Program-made: the position numbers and the translations under genes
Shown: one piece after another, positions 42,757 through 50,838 of the stretch
How the letters are laid out: each line of letters starts with the position of its first letter
Position numbering within the stretch: the first letter of the stretch is position 1
Notes under the pieces: generated by a model
Databases searched by the model: none
What the model was told of the DNA's origin: nothing
Seen by the model: the letters and a program-made list of their open reading frames with translations, nothing else
Assembly: GCA_023261645.1 (NCBI GenBank)
Contig: JAHFOO010000008.1
Span: forward strand, 1-56,070
From: Candidatus Moraniibacteriota bacterium
GTDB taxonomy: Bacteria; Patescibacteriota; Minisyncoccia; Moranbacterales; UBA1568
Length of the DNA stretch: 56,070 nucleotides
Direction of reading: 5' to 3'

Positions 42757-44766
42757 ATGGTAGATGGAATCTTTATTTTTCTGGTTAGTGCGGCGGTTGT
42801 TGCTTTGGTGACAATCGCTAATAGATTGTTTGCGAATGGCGGAGATTCTTTGCGAGATAAGAAAGAGGGCCATAATGAAAAGAAACTTGAAACAGTACAG
42901 CTTACCGTAGTTAAAAGTGAGGCTAGTTTAAAAAAAACTGCTAATACAGTAGAAGAAATACCTGGTAAAAAGAAACTTGAAGTAACGACAACTCTACAAA
43001 AGAGAGTATGGACAGTAATAAAAAGAATCAGTAGAAAATATAACCACCTACTTCTGTTTGAGCTCCTAGTGATTCTTACCTGCTTATTTGGCTACATATC
43101 TATCTACAAGCTAGGATCGCCAAATGCTGAATATAACTCTTTCTATAATTATTATTTATTACAATACTTTTTTCTCAAAAAAATACTTCTAACTATTGCT
43201 ATAGCGGTAGGGGTAGCACTTTCTTTAATAATCGTTTTGGCTCTATTGAAAAAGAAACGTTTTAAGAAGAAATACGCAGTCCATTCTTTTTCAGTAGTTG
43301 CGGTCATAATCCTGGCTTTCAATATATCCTTTTTAGCTATCTATGCTTTTTCTTTTGTTGAAACTAGATACTTGCAATATGAAATATCTTCAAACCAAGA
43401 GACGCATGGACTTATCTGGGGCAATGATAAGCTTGTGTCAAAATTAGAGAGCGAAGTAGCGTCACCGCGGATAGTGAAAGCAGAAGAGAACCCAAGCAAT
43501 CAAATAGTTCGGTATATTGTCTCAAATAGAAAGAATAGAGGAGACTACTATTTGCAGAAGATATTAAATGGTGTACTAAACAAATTTCCTACAAACCTCG
43601 GTATTCCTAGTGAGGCTCCTTTGTTCATGTATAGTGATAATTTGTATATAAGAAAACTTGAAAAAGATTCTTATGCAGCGATCAGTCCAATTTTAGGCAA
43701 GCTTTTAGTAAAAGGTGCTTTACCAGATAGGAATATTAAAGATGAGCCCTCCCTCCTTGTAATGGATCGAGAAGAATACAATACCTTCCGTATAGACCAA
43801 ATTAATGAGCATATAGCAAAGATGAAGGATGCCATAGCACGAATTACGAAGGTAGTGAACTCCTACTACTCGGCAGTTTCCTATGATAAAGGGAGGGTTA
43901 ATTATAATGTAGGCATGGCAAATTCGATGATAGCAGAAGGAAACTCAGCCTATTCAAGTTGTATCCGAGCACAAAGCTGTACCTATAACTACATCCCCGG
44001 AACTTGCACATACTATCCATACGTTTATTGTAGTCCTGGATACTCTTATCAAACTTGCCTGCCAAGATATACTCCCTCATACTGTTCGGGTCAAATGGAT
44101 TTTTACTACAACCTTGCTGACGGATATAATAGAAATGCGAATGAATGGAGAGATCAATTGGGTTACGATCAGTATTATCTTGGAGTATATGTTGATTTAA
44201 GAGATACAGTAGAGACATATAAAGCTATGGCTGAAGCGTCTAAAGAAGACGTACCTTATGAGTTAGGTTTGTTTCAGCCGGATCTTGGTATAAAGGTTGT
44301 TTTGGAATCAGATAATCCAGAAACCGTGGCGGATAATATAGGTATCTTAGTCCATGAGTATCTTCACTACACGAGCTATGTTCCCGATATGAGTTTACCG
44401 ACATTCTTTGAAGAGGGTCTGACAGAATATTTCTCAAGAGAGATTGTTGACAAAAATATGGGAGTAAAGACAAAGATCGGGTACCCACTGATAACAAAAG
44501 TAATCGAAAGGATGACCGAAAAGATTTCGGAACAAGAGTTCAGAGACATATACTTTTCTAAAAATAGTGCTCTCCTAACGAGTACCCTGGATCGAGCTTA
44601 CGGTAAAGATTTTTCAAAGAAATACGAACTCTATTTTGAATTCATTTCCTATTTGCCACCAAAGGATGCTCTAGAAATTACAAATAAGTTTTTGGATAAG
44701 ATAGGTGTTGAAAAAATAGTTGAAGAAGACTTGTATAGTAAAGCGAGTGAGTTTAATGCCAATTGA
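42757..44766 (+). CDS. Large membrane protein with zincin metalloprotease domain
   Basis: 669 residues. Membrane segments near residues 4-20, 98-120, 142-168 and 175-205 precede a long extracellular region with a Cys/Tyr-rich insert (CTYNYIPGTCTYYPYVYCSP). Near residue 535, VHEYLHYTSYV is an HExxH zinc site and FFEEGLTEYFSREIV about 20 residues later gives the third ligand (gluzincin, peptidase MA-like). It may process surface proteins of the host or neighbours; target unknown. The largest gene of the element's accessory region. Confidence 0.75.
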   Translation: MVDGIFIFLVSAAVVALVTIANRLFANGGDSLRDKKEGHNEKKLETVQLTVVKSEASLKKTANTVEEIPGKKKLEVTTTLQKRVWTVIKRISRKYNHLLLFELLVILTCLFGYISIYKLGSPNAEYNSFYNYYLLQYFFLKKILLTIAIAVGVALSLIIVLALLKKKRFKKKYAVHSFSVVAVIILAFNISFLAIYAFSFVETRYLQYEISSNQETHGLIWGNDKLVSKLESEVASPRIVKAEENPSNQIVRYIVSNRKNRGDYYLQKILNGVLNKFPTNLGIPSEAPLFMYSDNLYIRKLEKDSYAAISPILGKLLVKGALPDRNIKDEPSLLVMDREEYNTFRIDQINEHIAKMKDAIARITKVVNSYYSAVSYDKGRVNYNVGMANSMIAEGNSAYSSCIRAQSCTYNYIPGTCTYYPYVYCSPGYSYQTCLPRYTPSYCSGQMDFYYNLADGYNRNANEWRDQLGYDQYYLGVYVDLRDTVETYKAMAEASKEDVPYELGLFQPDLGIKVVLESDNPETVADNIGILVHEYLHYTSYVPDMSLPTFFEEGLTEYFSREIVDKNMGVKTKIGYPLITKVIERMTEKISEQEFRDIYFSKNSALLTSTLDRAYGKDFSKKYELYFEFISYLPPKDALEITNKFLDKIGVEKIVEEDLYSKASEFNAN

Positions 44767-44782
44767 TTTAAAAGAGAAACAT

Positions 44783-45265
44783 ATGATAGAAGAAATGTCA
44801 CAAATTATTAAAGATGAAAAAAATGGTTTTTTAGAAAAGTATCTTAATCGGGATACGGCTTTTATAACTGTTATTATTATTCTCGCTGGATTCTTTTTAG
44901 TACCACAGATATGGAGTAAAAATCCGTATAAGGCAGGTACGCAGTATTTTGTTTACCTTTTCCCAGATATTAATTCATCACTAAACTACAGACTTCCCGC
45001 AGATATTCTAATAGAGGAAGACTGTACTGGAGGGGAATGCGAACACGATATTCAAATAGAGACTGTTTACCTTGAGAATGGAAGTAGTAAGTATTTTGGA
45101 TGTATCGTTCAGCTCAAATATGAAAATTTCTGTAAAGATCAGGATGGAAAGGAATGGATGATTGTTTTGAGTGATTGGGAAGAAGCGAAAACAATAAAAG
45201 AGATTAAAGATTCAAAGAAAAAGGTAGATGATATTGTAAATAGCGTGATGAGTGAGGATCATTAG
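44783..45265 (+). CDS. Single-pass membrane protein, 160 aa
   Basis: From the ATG at 44783 (AAAGAGAAAC just upstream): MIEEMSQIIKDEKNGFLEKY, a transmembrane helix (FITVIIILAGFFLVPQIW), then an exported domain with several acidic stretches and Cys (ADILIEEDCTGGECEHDIQI). In-frame ATGs at 44756 and 44720 overlap the peptidase gene and are less likely. No family recognised. Confidence 0.6.
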   Translation: MIEEMSQIIKDEKNGFLEKYLNRDTAFITVIIILAGFFLVPQIWSKNPYKAGTQYFVYLFPDINSSLNYRLPADILIEEDCTGGECEHDIQIETVYLENGSSKYFGCIVQLKYENFCKDQDGKEWMIVLSDWEEAKTIKEIKDSKKKVDDIVNSVMSEDH

Positions 45266-45522
45266 TTGTTCACCCTACAGAAAATACTTTGTATGAACTA
45301 GTGGCAAAGAATGGAACTCAAGTAACATCACAAACGCTCAATGTTCAGTATCCTTTATCAGTGAAGAAAACAGTTGCTCAAAATCCTGTAAATGTGGTTA
45401 ATGAAGCTTCTGATACTTCACAAAATGAAAATAATTCTAGTGCAGTCGGACTGTTGGTGGCGATAGTGGGTGGGGGAACTGTGTGGGCGGTAAGAAAATA
45501 TTTAGGAAAAAGGGTGCTCTAA
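45256..45522 (+). pseudogene. Fragment of an Ig-like surface protein with a C-terminal anchor
   Basis: The frame opens at 45256, has a TTG at 45289 but no ATG, and reads VVHPTENTLYELVAKNGTQV, the TPTxNTxYxLxAxNG pattern of one bacterial Ig-like repeat. A linker and a membrane helix (SAVGLLVAIVGGGTVWAV) end it. It looks like the 3' remnant of a longer surface protein; translation from the TTG is possible. Confidence 0.5.
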
Positions 45523-45568
45523 GAGAATAGATTGTTAGAAATTTAGTGAAAGAAAATTATTGTGACTC

Positions 45569-46930
45569 CTAATTCGATATATTTCCTGATGGAGCCTTCT
45601 TCCTACGGATGTATTTAAAAAACTTTCTTTGTTGTGAGGATATTCCTCGGCCTATGTTTTTCATAACTTCCCCAGCATTTTTTATATAGATGCCTCCTTT
45701 TCTTTTCTTAATTAATCCAATGGCGCTTGGTTGTTTACGTGGATTTTTGTAAGTTTGTCTGTCTAAAAACTTTTGAACTTTCTTGTGCGCCTTTCTGTAT
45801 GCATTCTGTAATGTTTTTCCACGTACTTGGACATTAGATCCATTAAATTCGAAGCCGAGATAGTCAATAAACTTTCGCCCCAATACTTCTCCGTTCCCCG
45901 TTTTAACTTCAACACATACCACAGAACCGTCGCATAGTCTTTTAAAAGTAGCGATAAATGCCTTAGCTGGATTTATCTTTAGTGCATGTAATTTTATCGA
46001 CTCGCACAACGAAGAAAAAACAGCCTCTTTTTCGGGAATGGCACAGACGATTGCAATATCGTCACTGTATCTTCTGTATAACGTGTGAGGAAACTTTTTT
46101 ACAAATTCATAATCAAATAGAGACATGTAAATATTTGCTAAAAGCCCACTCAGAGCACTTCCCTGGGGTATTCCTATAGGCGTTTTGTTTTCTTTAATAG
46201 TTCCATTCCGTCCCAACTCGTATATTGCCTTCACTAGTGGATACTTATTGTGCCTAACCTTTTTCGAAACTTCTAAAATAAACTTTGCATATGTACTAAA
46301 CTTTCTTCGGTGGTGACTATCGTTTAACACATACCTAAATGCTGTTAAGGATCTCAGCACTTTGTATTCATCTCCCGACAGTTTGTTGCCGAGAATCATG
46401 GAAATATTTTCTTTCAGTATCCTGTGGTTTAAAGTATCAAAAAACTTTGAAATATCTGCAATAATTACCGCGCATTCGCCGTTACTTTTGATGTGGTCAA
46501 ATATCTCATGCGCAAAAAAGATATTGTTTTTTCCTTGTAGATTGTCCTCTTCCTTTGTAGCTTTCCTGCTCCTGTATGCTATTGTGTTAGTCTCAATACC
46601 CTTTTCGCGCACAAAAACTTCATATTTTTTACCCCATTGATATGCATAGAAACTGTATATGTGTGCATCAAGATGAGAGGCGTACATGATGGGTCTCTCC
46701 TTTATAGTTCGTATAGGGTTCTTATCTTTATCTTTTCGATATCGGATATCTTTCTTAATGAATTTTACTAAAGGGAGAAATTGATGCGTGCTTATATTTT
46801 TCAATGTAGTTACAACTTGCTCAAAGTCTCGAACATTGTCTATGTCTAGAGTTCTATCAAAATGTCTATATGCACGTTTTCTCTGTTTTGGTTTTAGCGA
46901 CTCCTTCCATTGTGTGTACACCTCTTCCAT
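45569..46930 (-). CDS. Divergent reverse transcriptase
   Basis: 453 residues. Conserved RT blocks: a palm Asp in VIIADISKFFDTLNHRIL, GIPQGSALSGLLANIYMSLF (block 4), the catalytic RRYSDDIAIVC with YSDD, and KINPAKAFIATF (block 6/7). A basic C-terminal region of about 100 residues with clustered Lys/Arg follows, without an HNH or maturase X domain. There is no SQ motif as in diversity-generating retroelements. It best fits the diverse 'unknown group'/abortive-infection-type RTs, some of which are phage-defence systems; the exact class is undetermined. It lies downstream of a structured leader. Confidence 0.85.
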   Translation of the reverse strand: MEEVYTQWKESLKPKQRKRAYRHFDRTLDIDNVRDFEQVVTTLKNISTHQFLPLVKFIKKDIRYRKDKDKNPIRTIKERPIMYASHLDAHIYSFYAYQWGKKYEVFVREKGIETNTIAYRSRKATKEEDNLQGKNNIFFAHEIFDHIKSNGECAVIIADISKFFDTLNHRILKENISMILGNKLSGDEYKVLRSLTAFRYVLNDSHHRRKFSTYAKFILEVSKKVRHNKYPLVKAIYELGRNGTIKENKTPIGIPQGSALSGLLANIYMSLFDYEFVKKFPHTLYRRYSDDIAIVCAIPEKEAVFSSLCESIKLHALKINPAKAFIATFKRLCDGSVVCVEVKTGNGEVLGRKFIDYLGFEFNGSNVQVRGKTLQNAYRKAHKKVQKFLDRQTYKNPRKQPSAIGLIKKRKGGIYIKNAGEVMKNIGRGISSQQRKFFKYIRRKKAPSGNISN

Positions 46931-47337
46931 AAATTTATTTCGTATATGTAAAAACCCTTGTCCTCTGGCGAGCTTATCAGCATGCTCTTGGACAAGGGTT
47001 CTGTGGGCAAGCCCAGGCTATATTCATTGACATGTGTCCAAAAGGAGACACAAGGCTGACGGAACTACATTGATATAATAGTAATGACTATGACTCAAGA
47101 ATGGCTGCACTCTATCGTCGCTGACATCATTATTATGTTGTTCATCACGACCGCGAGCCGAGGCTTGCATATCGTTGTAAACACATCGCCTAACACCCCT
47201 AGAAGCAAGACGGTAGTATAGCCAATTCCTTCTTGAACCGAACGTTAGTCATAACATCATATCACAATGGATCGGTTTCCGCAAGAGCTGAAGATGCTTC
47301 ATCTCTCTCGTTTTAATTTTGATAACGTTCTCATCTA
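46931..47337 (-). ncRNA. Structured non-coding leader of the reverse transcriptase (candidate ncRNA)
   Basis: 407 nt without a convincing minus-strand gene, more GC-rich than its surroundings. On the minus strand there are AGATG/CATCT (47291-47303), a CTTG-AACCG / CGGTT-CAAG two-part stem (about 47232-47286), GTGTC/GACAC (47034-47051), GGG/CCC (47005-47014) and finally AACCCTTGTCC/GGACAAGGGTT (46953-47000) followed by TTTTT 20 nt before the RT start. CTGGGCTT (47009-47016 complement) can instead pair with AAGC/CCAG inside that last hairpin. RT templates or regulators of this kind are known for retrons and DRT systems; the role here is inferred. Confidence 0.55.
47084..47221 (+). CDS. Possible small hydrophobic peptide, 45 aa, antisense to the RT leader
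   Basis: ATG to TAG, reading MTMTQEWLHSIVADIIIMLF then ITTASRGLHIVVN and a polar end: a short hydrophobic peptide. TATAAT (47074-47079) lies only 4 nt before the ATG. It is antisense to the candidate ncRNA, an arrangement reminiscent of type I toxin-antitoxin pairs, but such an ORF can arise by chance in 400 nt. Confidence 0.25.
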   Translation: MTMTQEWLHSIVADIIIMLFITTASRGLHIVVNTSPNTPRSKTVV

Positions 47338-47604
47338 CTAATAAATACGGAAGGCCTTACTCTTCTTCTTCCACATGCATGCGCTTATAGCGTCTTCTGA
47401 TGTTTTAAATTTATTATACTCATCAAATGTATAATAATCCCCTTTATCATTGGACACGACATTCTGTTCCCTTGGTGGCTGATAGTGAACTTCGCTGACG
47501 CACCAACGAGTTTTAGAAATGTACCACCATCCACCCAAAATCGGTACTCCAACTAATAGAGCAATGCCAAGAACCTTAATAATCTTTTTGTCAGTGTTAT
47601 TCAT
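47338..47604 (-). CDS. Small membrane protein, 88 aa
   Basis: MNNTDKKIIKVLGIALLVGV begins a single helix (about residues 9-29), followed by an exported region with two Cys (RWCVSEVHYQPPRE, ISACMWKKKSKAF). First gene upstream of the RT leader on the same strand, so it may share a transcript. No family recognised. Confidence 0.55.
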   Translation of the reverse strand: MNNTDKKIIKVLGIALLVGVPILGGWWYISKTRWCVSEVHYQPPREQNVVSNDKGDYYTFDEYNKFKTSEDAISACMWKKKSKAFRIY

Positions 47605-47904
47605 AGTGTTTTATTGTCGTTATTGAACATTATTTGCTTCTGTCTCCTGCCCCGTCGACCCGTTAAATAGGGGATTAAAATTAATTTGATTTAAAAATCA
47701 GGAAAAAAAATTAACAAAACTATTATTTTAAGCCATTACTTCGTTTAAAAAGGTATTTTGTTTTTTTATTCTTTAAACAAAACCCAGCTAAAATATTTTG
47801 ATAAATTTGATTTTTTTAGAAAAAAATATTTTGTCTTTTTCTGTTCAGGTCGTCATACATTTTTTAACTTAAGGGACTCTCAATCTCAATCCTCCTACCC
47901 CTGG
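47605..47904. other. Very A+T-rich gap, possible replication origin
   Basis: 300 bp without a supportable gene. 47671-47870 is nearly all A/T with long T and A tracts; AAAATATTTTG (about 47790) recurs as AAAATATTTTG (about 47823), and ATTTTGTTTTTTTATTC precedes them. Such tracts suit DNA unwinding or a control region for the circular form. No iteron array is evident. Confidence 0.35.
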
Positions 47905-48168
47905 CTACCAGAGATTAAAAAATACATACAAAGAAAGTGCCGTGATTAACAATTCTGCAAATAGACCAATGACAATCCAAGATTTTGTTACTGGAGTACT
48001 ATGATTTATTCCATTTTCTCGAACATCTTTTCTTAATGCAGAACTAGCAGAAAAATCGACCATGAGCAGAGCAACTATTGTCCAGCCTAGCTGTGATGGC
48101 AATGCAGAATCTGCCATTGACAAAAATATGAGTGCAGCAATACCAATTAGGTTAGAAATTATCGACAT
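47905..48168 (-). CDS. Small two- or three-helix membrane protein, 87 aa
   Basis: MSIISNLIGIAALIFLSMAD and LGWTIVALLMVDFSASSALR are the first helices; the last is SWIVIGLFAELLITALSLYV. Only a short charged loop (RKDVRENGINHS) lies between. No family recognised. Part of the minus-strand run 49574 to 47338. Confidence 0.6.
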   Translation of the reverse strand: MSIISNLIGIAALIFLSMADSALPSQLGWTIVALLMVDFSASSALRKDVRENGINHSTPVTKSWIVIGLFAELLITALSLYVFFNLW

Positions 48169-48200
48169 AGCGTTTTAATTAAGAGTTTCCACACGCGCAC

Positions 48201-48722
48201 CTATAGCTCCTTTTTTCCTATGCACTGGTTATAGTCAAAGGTATCTATGCTTTTCTTATTGCTTCTGCATCGACTTACTCTCTCATCCGTTTTAGTGTTT
48301 TGGTAATCGACGCTTAAATCTTCGTTTGCACACCCATCCTCTCTAAATTGCTTTTCCGCTAACTCTTTCCCAATCTGAGAAACTATCATGCCCTCTATAG
48401 GCAGTCTTCCTTGTAAGCACTCTATCTTTTTTTGGTTTACTCTAGACTCATTCATTTTCTGATTTACTATAATAGCGTCCATTTTTTGTTTTTCTGATTT
48501 TTCTGCAAACAAAGCAAGTGTCCCAAATACTATAAAAATAAGTAGAGCAATCGGTAGCAAAGCAATTATAATTTTTTTAGATTTATTATAGGAACTAGTG
48601 AGCTTCTGAGGCGTTAGCTGTTTTTTGATATTTACCATCGTACCTTCCAACCATTCGCCACAAAACCGACACTTTTTTGCATCATCCTTTACTTCTTCTG
48701 AACAAAATGAACATTTTTTCAT
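48201..48722 (-). CDS. Zinc-ribbon single-pass membrane protein, 173 aa
   Basis: MKKCSFCSEEVKDDAKKCRF with CGEWLE forms an N-terminal double-CxxC ribbon. A basic stretch and one helix (IIIALLPIALLIFIVFGTLA, about residues 50-69) follow, then an exported helical region with Cys pairs (ECLQGRLPIEG, DGCANEDLS, RCRSNKK). The fifth zinc-ribbon membrane protein of the element, here on the opposite strand from the other four. Confidence 0.65.
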   Translation of the reverse strand: MKKCSFCSEEVKDDAKKCRFCGEWLEGTMVNIKKQLTPQKLTSSYNKSKKIIIALLPIALLIFIVFGTLALFAEKSEKQKMDAIIVNQKMNESRVNQKKIECLQGRLPIEGMIVSQIGKELAEKQFREDGCANEDLSVDYQNTKTDERVSRCRSNKKSIDTFDYNQCIGKKEL

Positions 48723-48743
48723 AATAGTTATTTCTTTTAAACT

Positions 48744-49301
48744 TTACAGGGGCGGATATACAACCCAAATAACAACCATAATGACAATAAAGAAGATTAT
48801 CCAGCTCCATTTCATTTTCATCTTGGCAGTCAACGTGTATTTAACTGGGATGAGAATATTCCAACTAAAAAGAAATATTGTTATCCCTATTCTCCAATTG
48901 AAAAAGATATACACTAACCCGAATAACGCACATATCGATATCGCATTATTTCCATACTTATGGAAGTAATATTCGGGATAAAACATTCTGTTTTGTTCTC
49001 TAAATTTTATATATTCATCGGGGCTAACCGTGTCTTTATACTTTTTAAATGCTTTATGCCTCGCAATAAAAAGAGGTATATAAAAAATGATAACACCCGC
49101 AAATGCAAAAATTAAAAACCATAAGAAATCGAGCTGGACGAGAGAAATGACTCCTGAAAACAAAACGCCTATCCCTACTATGCTTATCCAATGCATCTTA
49201 GCCGGACTAAGAACTTCTCGAAGTATATCTTTTTGCTCTATAGTCATTTCATCTGCGTCTAAGCCAAAACCTTTATCAAACATCTCTTTGTCGTTATCCA
49301 T
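48744..49301 (-). CDS. Four-helix membrane protein, 185 aa
   Basis: MDNDKEMFDKGFGLDADEMT is a soluble acidic start; membrane helices follow at about 37-55 (WISIVGIGVLFSGVISLV), 57-80, 120-150 and 160-182 (WSWIIFFIVIMVVIWVV). A charged middle loop (ARHKAFKKYKDTVSPDEYIK) is cytoplasmic by charge. No family recognised. Confidence 0.6.
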   Translation of the reverse strand: MDNDKEMFDKGFGLDADEMTIEQKDILREVLSPAKMHWISIVGIGVLFSGVISLVQLDFLWFLIFAFAGVIIFYIPLFIARHKAFKKYKDTVSPDEYIKFREQNRMFYPEYYFHKYGNNAISICALFGLVYIFFNWRIGITIFLFSWNILIPVKYTLTAKMKMKWSWIIFFIVIMVVIWVVYPPL

Positions 49302-49319
49302 AATCTTTTTAGACCTGAA

Positions 49320-49574
49320 TTAAAAATAGTTCTCATGTTTGTTTCTGTCATGAAACCACGCCCAAATAAATAGCCACGCAACGATATATGTTAATGAAGT
49401 TTTGACACTCCAGTATGAGTCTGTAAGCCAAGCCATTCCTTCCCCAGTTCTTCTAAGAAAAAAAGAAAGTCCCATACAAAAAACCAGAATGAGTCCTGGC
49501 GTCAATGCGGCAAAAAACAAAGATACTAATATTTCTAAACAATATCTCCAAAAATTCGATTTTTCACTTCCCAT
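49320..49574 (-). CDS. Small membrane protein, 84 aa
   Basis: Two helices (CLEILVSLFFAALTPGLILV and SLTYIVAWLFIWAWFHD) around a short loop. First gene of the minus-strand cluster and directly downstream of the structured leader at 49606-49746. No family recognised. Confidence 0.55.
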   Translation of the reverse strand: MGSEKSNFWRYCLEILVSLFFAALTPGLILVFCMGLSFFLRRTGEGMAWLTDSYWSVKTSLTYIVAWLFIWAWFHDRNKHENYF

Positions 49575-49605
49575 AACTTTAACTAAGGATTATTTTTTAG
49601 ATAAC

Positions 49606-49746
49606 AAAAAAGGACAGCCGAGTTGTTCACCCACAACAGACAGCCTCGAAAGGAAGTCCAATCATGGAACTCGACTGCCCCTTACTACCCACGATTGGAT
49701 AGAAAAAAAGACAGTTTCCTTTCGAGAAAATCTATTGTAGGTGAAC
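49606..49746 (-). ncRNA. Structured minus-strand RNA with interleaved helices and terminator
   Basis: In minus-strand order: arm A (49746-49689), arm B (49681-49668), arm C (49667-49625), arm D (49624-49612), then a run of six U. A pairs with C (GTTCACC, ACAA, CTCGAAAGGAA and CCAATC blocks); B pairs with D over 13 bp, forming an intrinsic terminator. The two pairings interleave, so they are a pseudoknot or alternative states. All five single-base arm differences are G.U pairs on the minus strand but A.C mismatches on the plus strand. Probably a leader attenuator or small RNA. Confidence 0.7.
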
Positions 49747-49845
49747 GGATAAATATTATTACATATTATAGAAAAACACAAACCCAGCTTGATTGTAGAG
49801 TCTGCTTAGAGTAGGGTAAGAGTGAGTATTTTTGGATTCAATCTT

Positions 49846-50730
49846 ATGAGCAAAAAAAAGCGGAATAATTATCAAGAGCAAGTGGAGGATCTTATAAAAC
49901 AAGGTAAAGATTTTGAGTATATAGAGAAATTTACTCAAGAAAATTATCCTGAGGAATGGGAGAGGGAAAAAGTGTCTATTGAGACATTCAACAAAAGGAT
50001 ACTAGAAGAAAATGAAAGGAGTATGAGCGCACAAGCATACACTAAGATATCACGTCATTTGGCTGATGTTGTAGTTAGTGCAGATTTTATAGATGAGATA
50101 CAAAAATTAAGGAGAAAATACAAAATACCAGAGAATGGGTTCTCTGTTAATGACCCACATGAAATTGAAGAGCATACCAAAATGAGTCTATGGCCAATCG
50201 AATGGAAATATATAGATGAAGACGAAGACTTAGACTTATACTTTAAAATTGAGGATGAATTAATTCGCCTTGCTATTGCTTTTGGATTACCGCCTCAATG
50301 TAGAGTTTTATTTGACCATTTAGTTTACCGGGATAAGAATTCGCAACTAAACTCAGACGCATCTTTGTGTTATATCAGCGATAGGCTGGAAGAACGAAAA
50401 TATAAAGATGAAATGGTTAATGATTTCTATTACCCGATAGCTATCAGGGTTCATCCGGGGGCATCTCAAAATGATATAACGGATTTTATTAAAAAAAATT
50501 ACACAAGCATTATTAAGCCACTTCAGGAAAAATACGAGGATAAGATGTGCCCTGTAGGAAAAACTCGAAATCGAAAAATCGATATACGGCAGCGTAACGA
50601 TTTCATATACGAAAATAGGGAGAAAAGCGGGAAAGAAATAGCTTCATTGGTATTAAGAAAATTTGGAGTATCTATTGACCATGGGCACGTTCTTAAAATA
50701 ATTTCCTTAGAGAGAAAAAGAAGAAGTTAA
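49846..50730 (+). CDS. Hypothetical protein with C-terminal helix-turn-helix, 294 aa
   Basis: Start at ATG 49846 (MSKKKRNNYQEQVEDLIKQG); a GTG at 49822 with AGGG 5 nt upstream would add 8 residues and is a real alternative. Soluble, charged and helical, with LDLYFKIEDELIRLAIAFGL in the middle and RNDFIYENREKSGKEIASLV then RKFGVSIDHGHVLKII at the end, an HTH-like segment. It is the first plus-strand gene of the replication/recombination module and may be a regulator or initiator. No family recognised. Confidence 0.6.
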   Translation: MSKKKRNNYQEQVEDLIKQGKDFEYIEKFTQENYPEEWEREKVSIETFNKRILEENERSMSAQAYTKISRHLADVVVSADFIDEIQKLRRKYKIPENGFSVNDPHEIEEHTKMSLWPIEWKYIDEDEDLDLYFKIEDELIRLAIAFGLPPQCRVLFDHLVYRDKNSQLNSDASLCYISDRLEERKYKDEMVNDFYYPIAIRVHPGASQNDITDFIKKNYTSIIKPLQEKYEDKMCPVGKTRNRKIDIRQRNDFIYENREKSGKEIASLVLRKFGVSIDHGHVLKIISLERKRRS

Positions 50731-50773
50731 GTGTGGCATAGTTAGTTCTTATCCAAAAACAACCCGATCGATT

Positions 50774-50803
50774 AACCTAGCTTTAAATAGCTAGGTTTTT
50801 TTA
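50774..50803 (+). terminator. Terminator after the 49846 gene
   Basis: AACCTAGCT (50774-50782) and AGCTAGGTT (50789-50797), loop TTAAAT, followed by TTTTTATTT. Confidence 0.88.
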
Positions 50804-50838
50804 TTTCCATCTGTAATTTTAATCATTAAGTAAAAAAT

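Noticed and set aside
45569-46930. Diversity-generating retroelement RT
   Set aside because: Block 4 reads GSALSGLL without the SQ motif, and no template/variable repeat pair with adenine-specific differences was seen. The S23-type gene at 13625 is far away and in the host chromosome.
45569-46930. Group II intron maturase
   Set aside because: No domain V-like hairpin downstream, no X/maturase or HNH domain, and no exon junctions around it.
45569-47337. Retron (msr-msd plus RT)
   Set aside because: I see no VTG motif in the RT and no clear a1/a2 inverted repeats bounding an msr-msd; the leader helices end in a terminator-like hairpin instead.
49402-49814. Plus-strand ORFs across the 49.6-kb hairpin
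   Set aside because: They overlap the structured minus-strand RNA and the 49320 gene; codon pattern is not gene-like and they have no start context.
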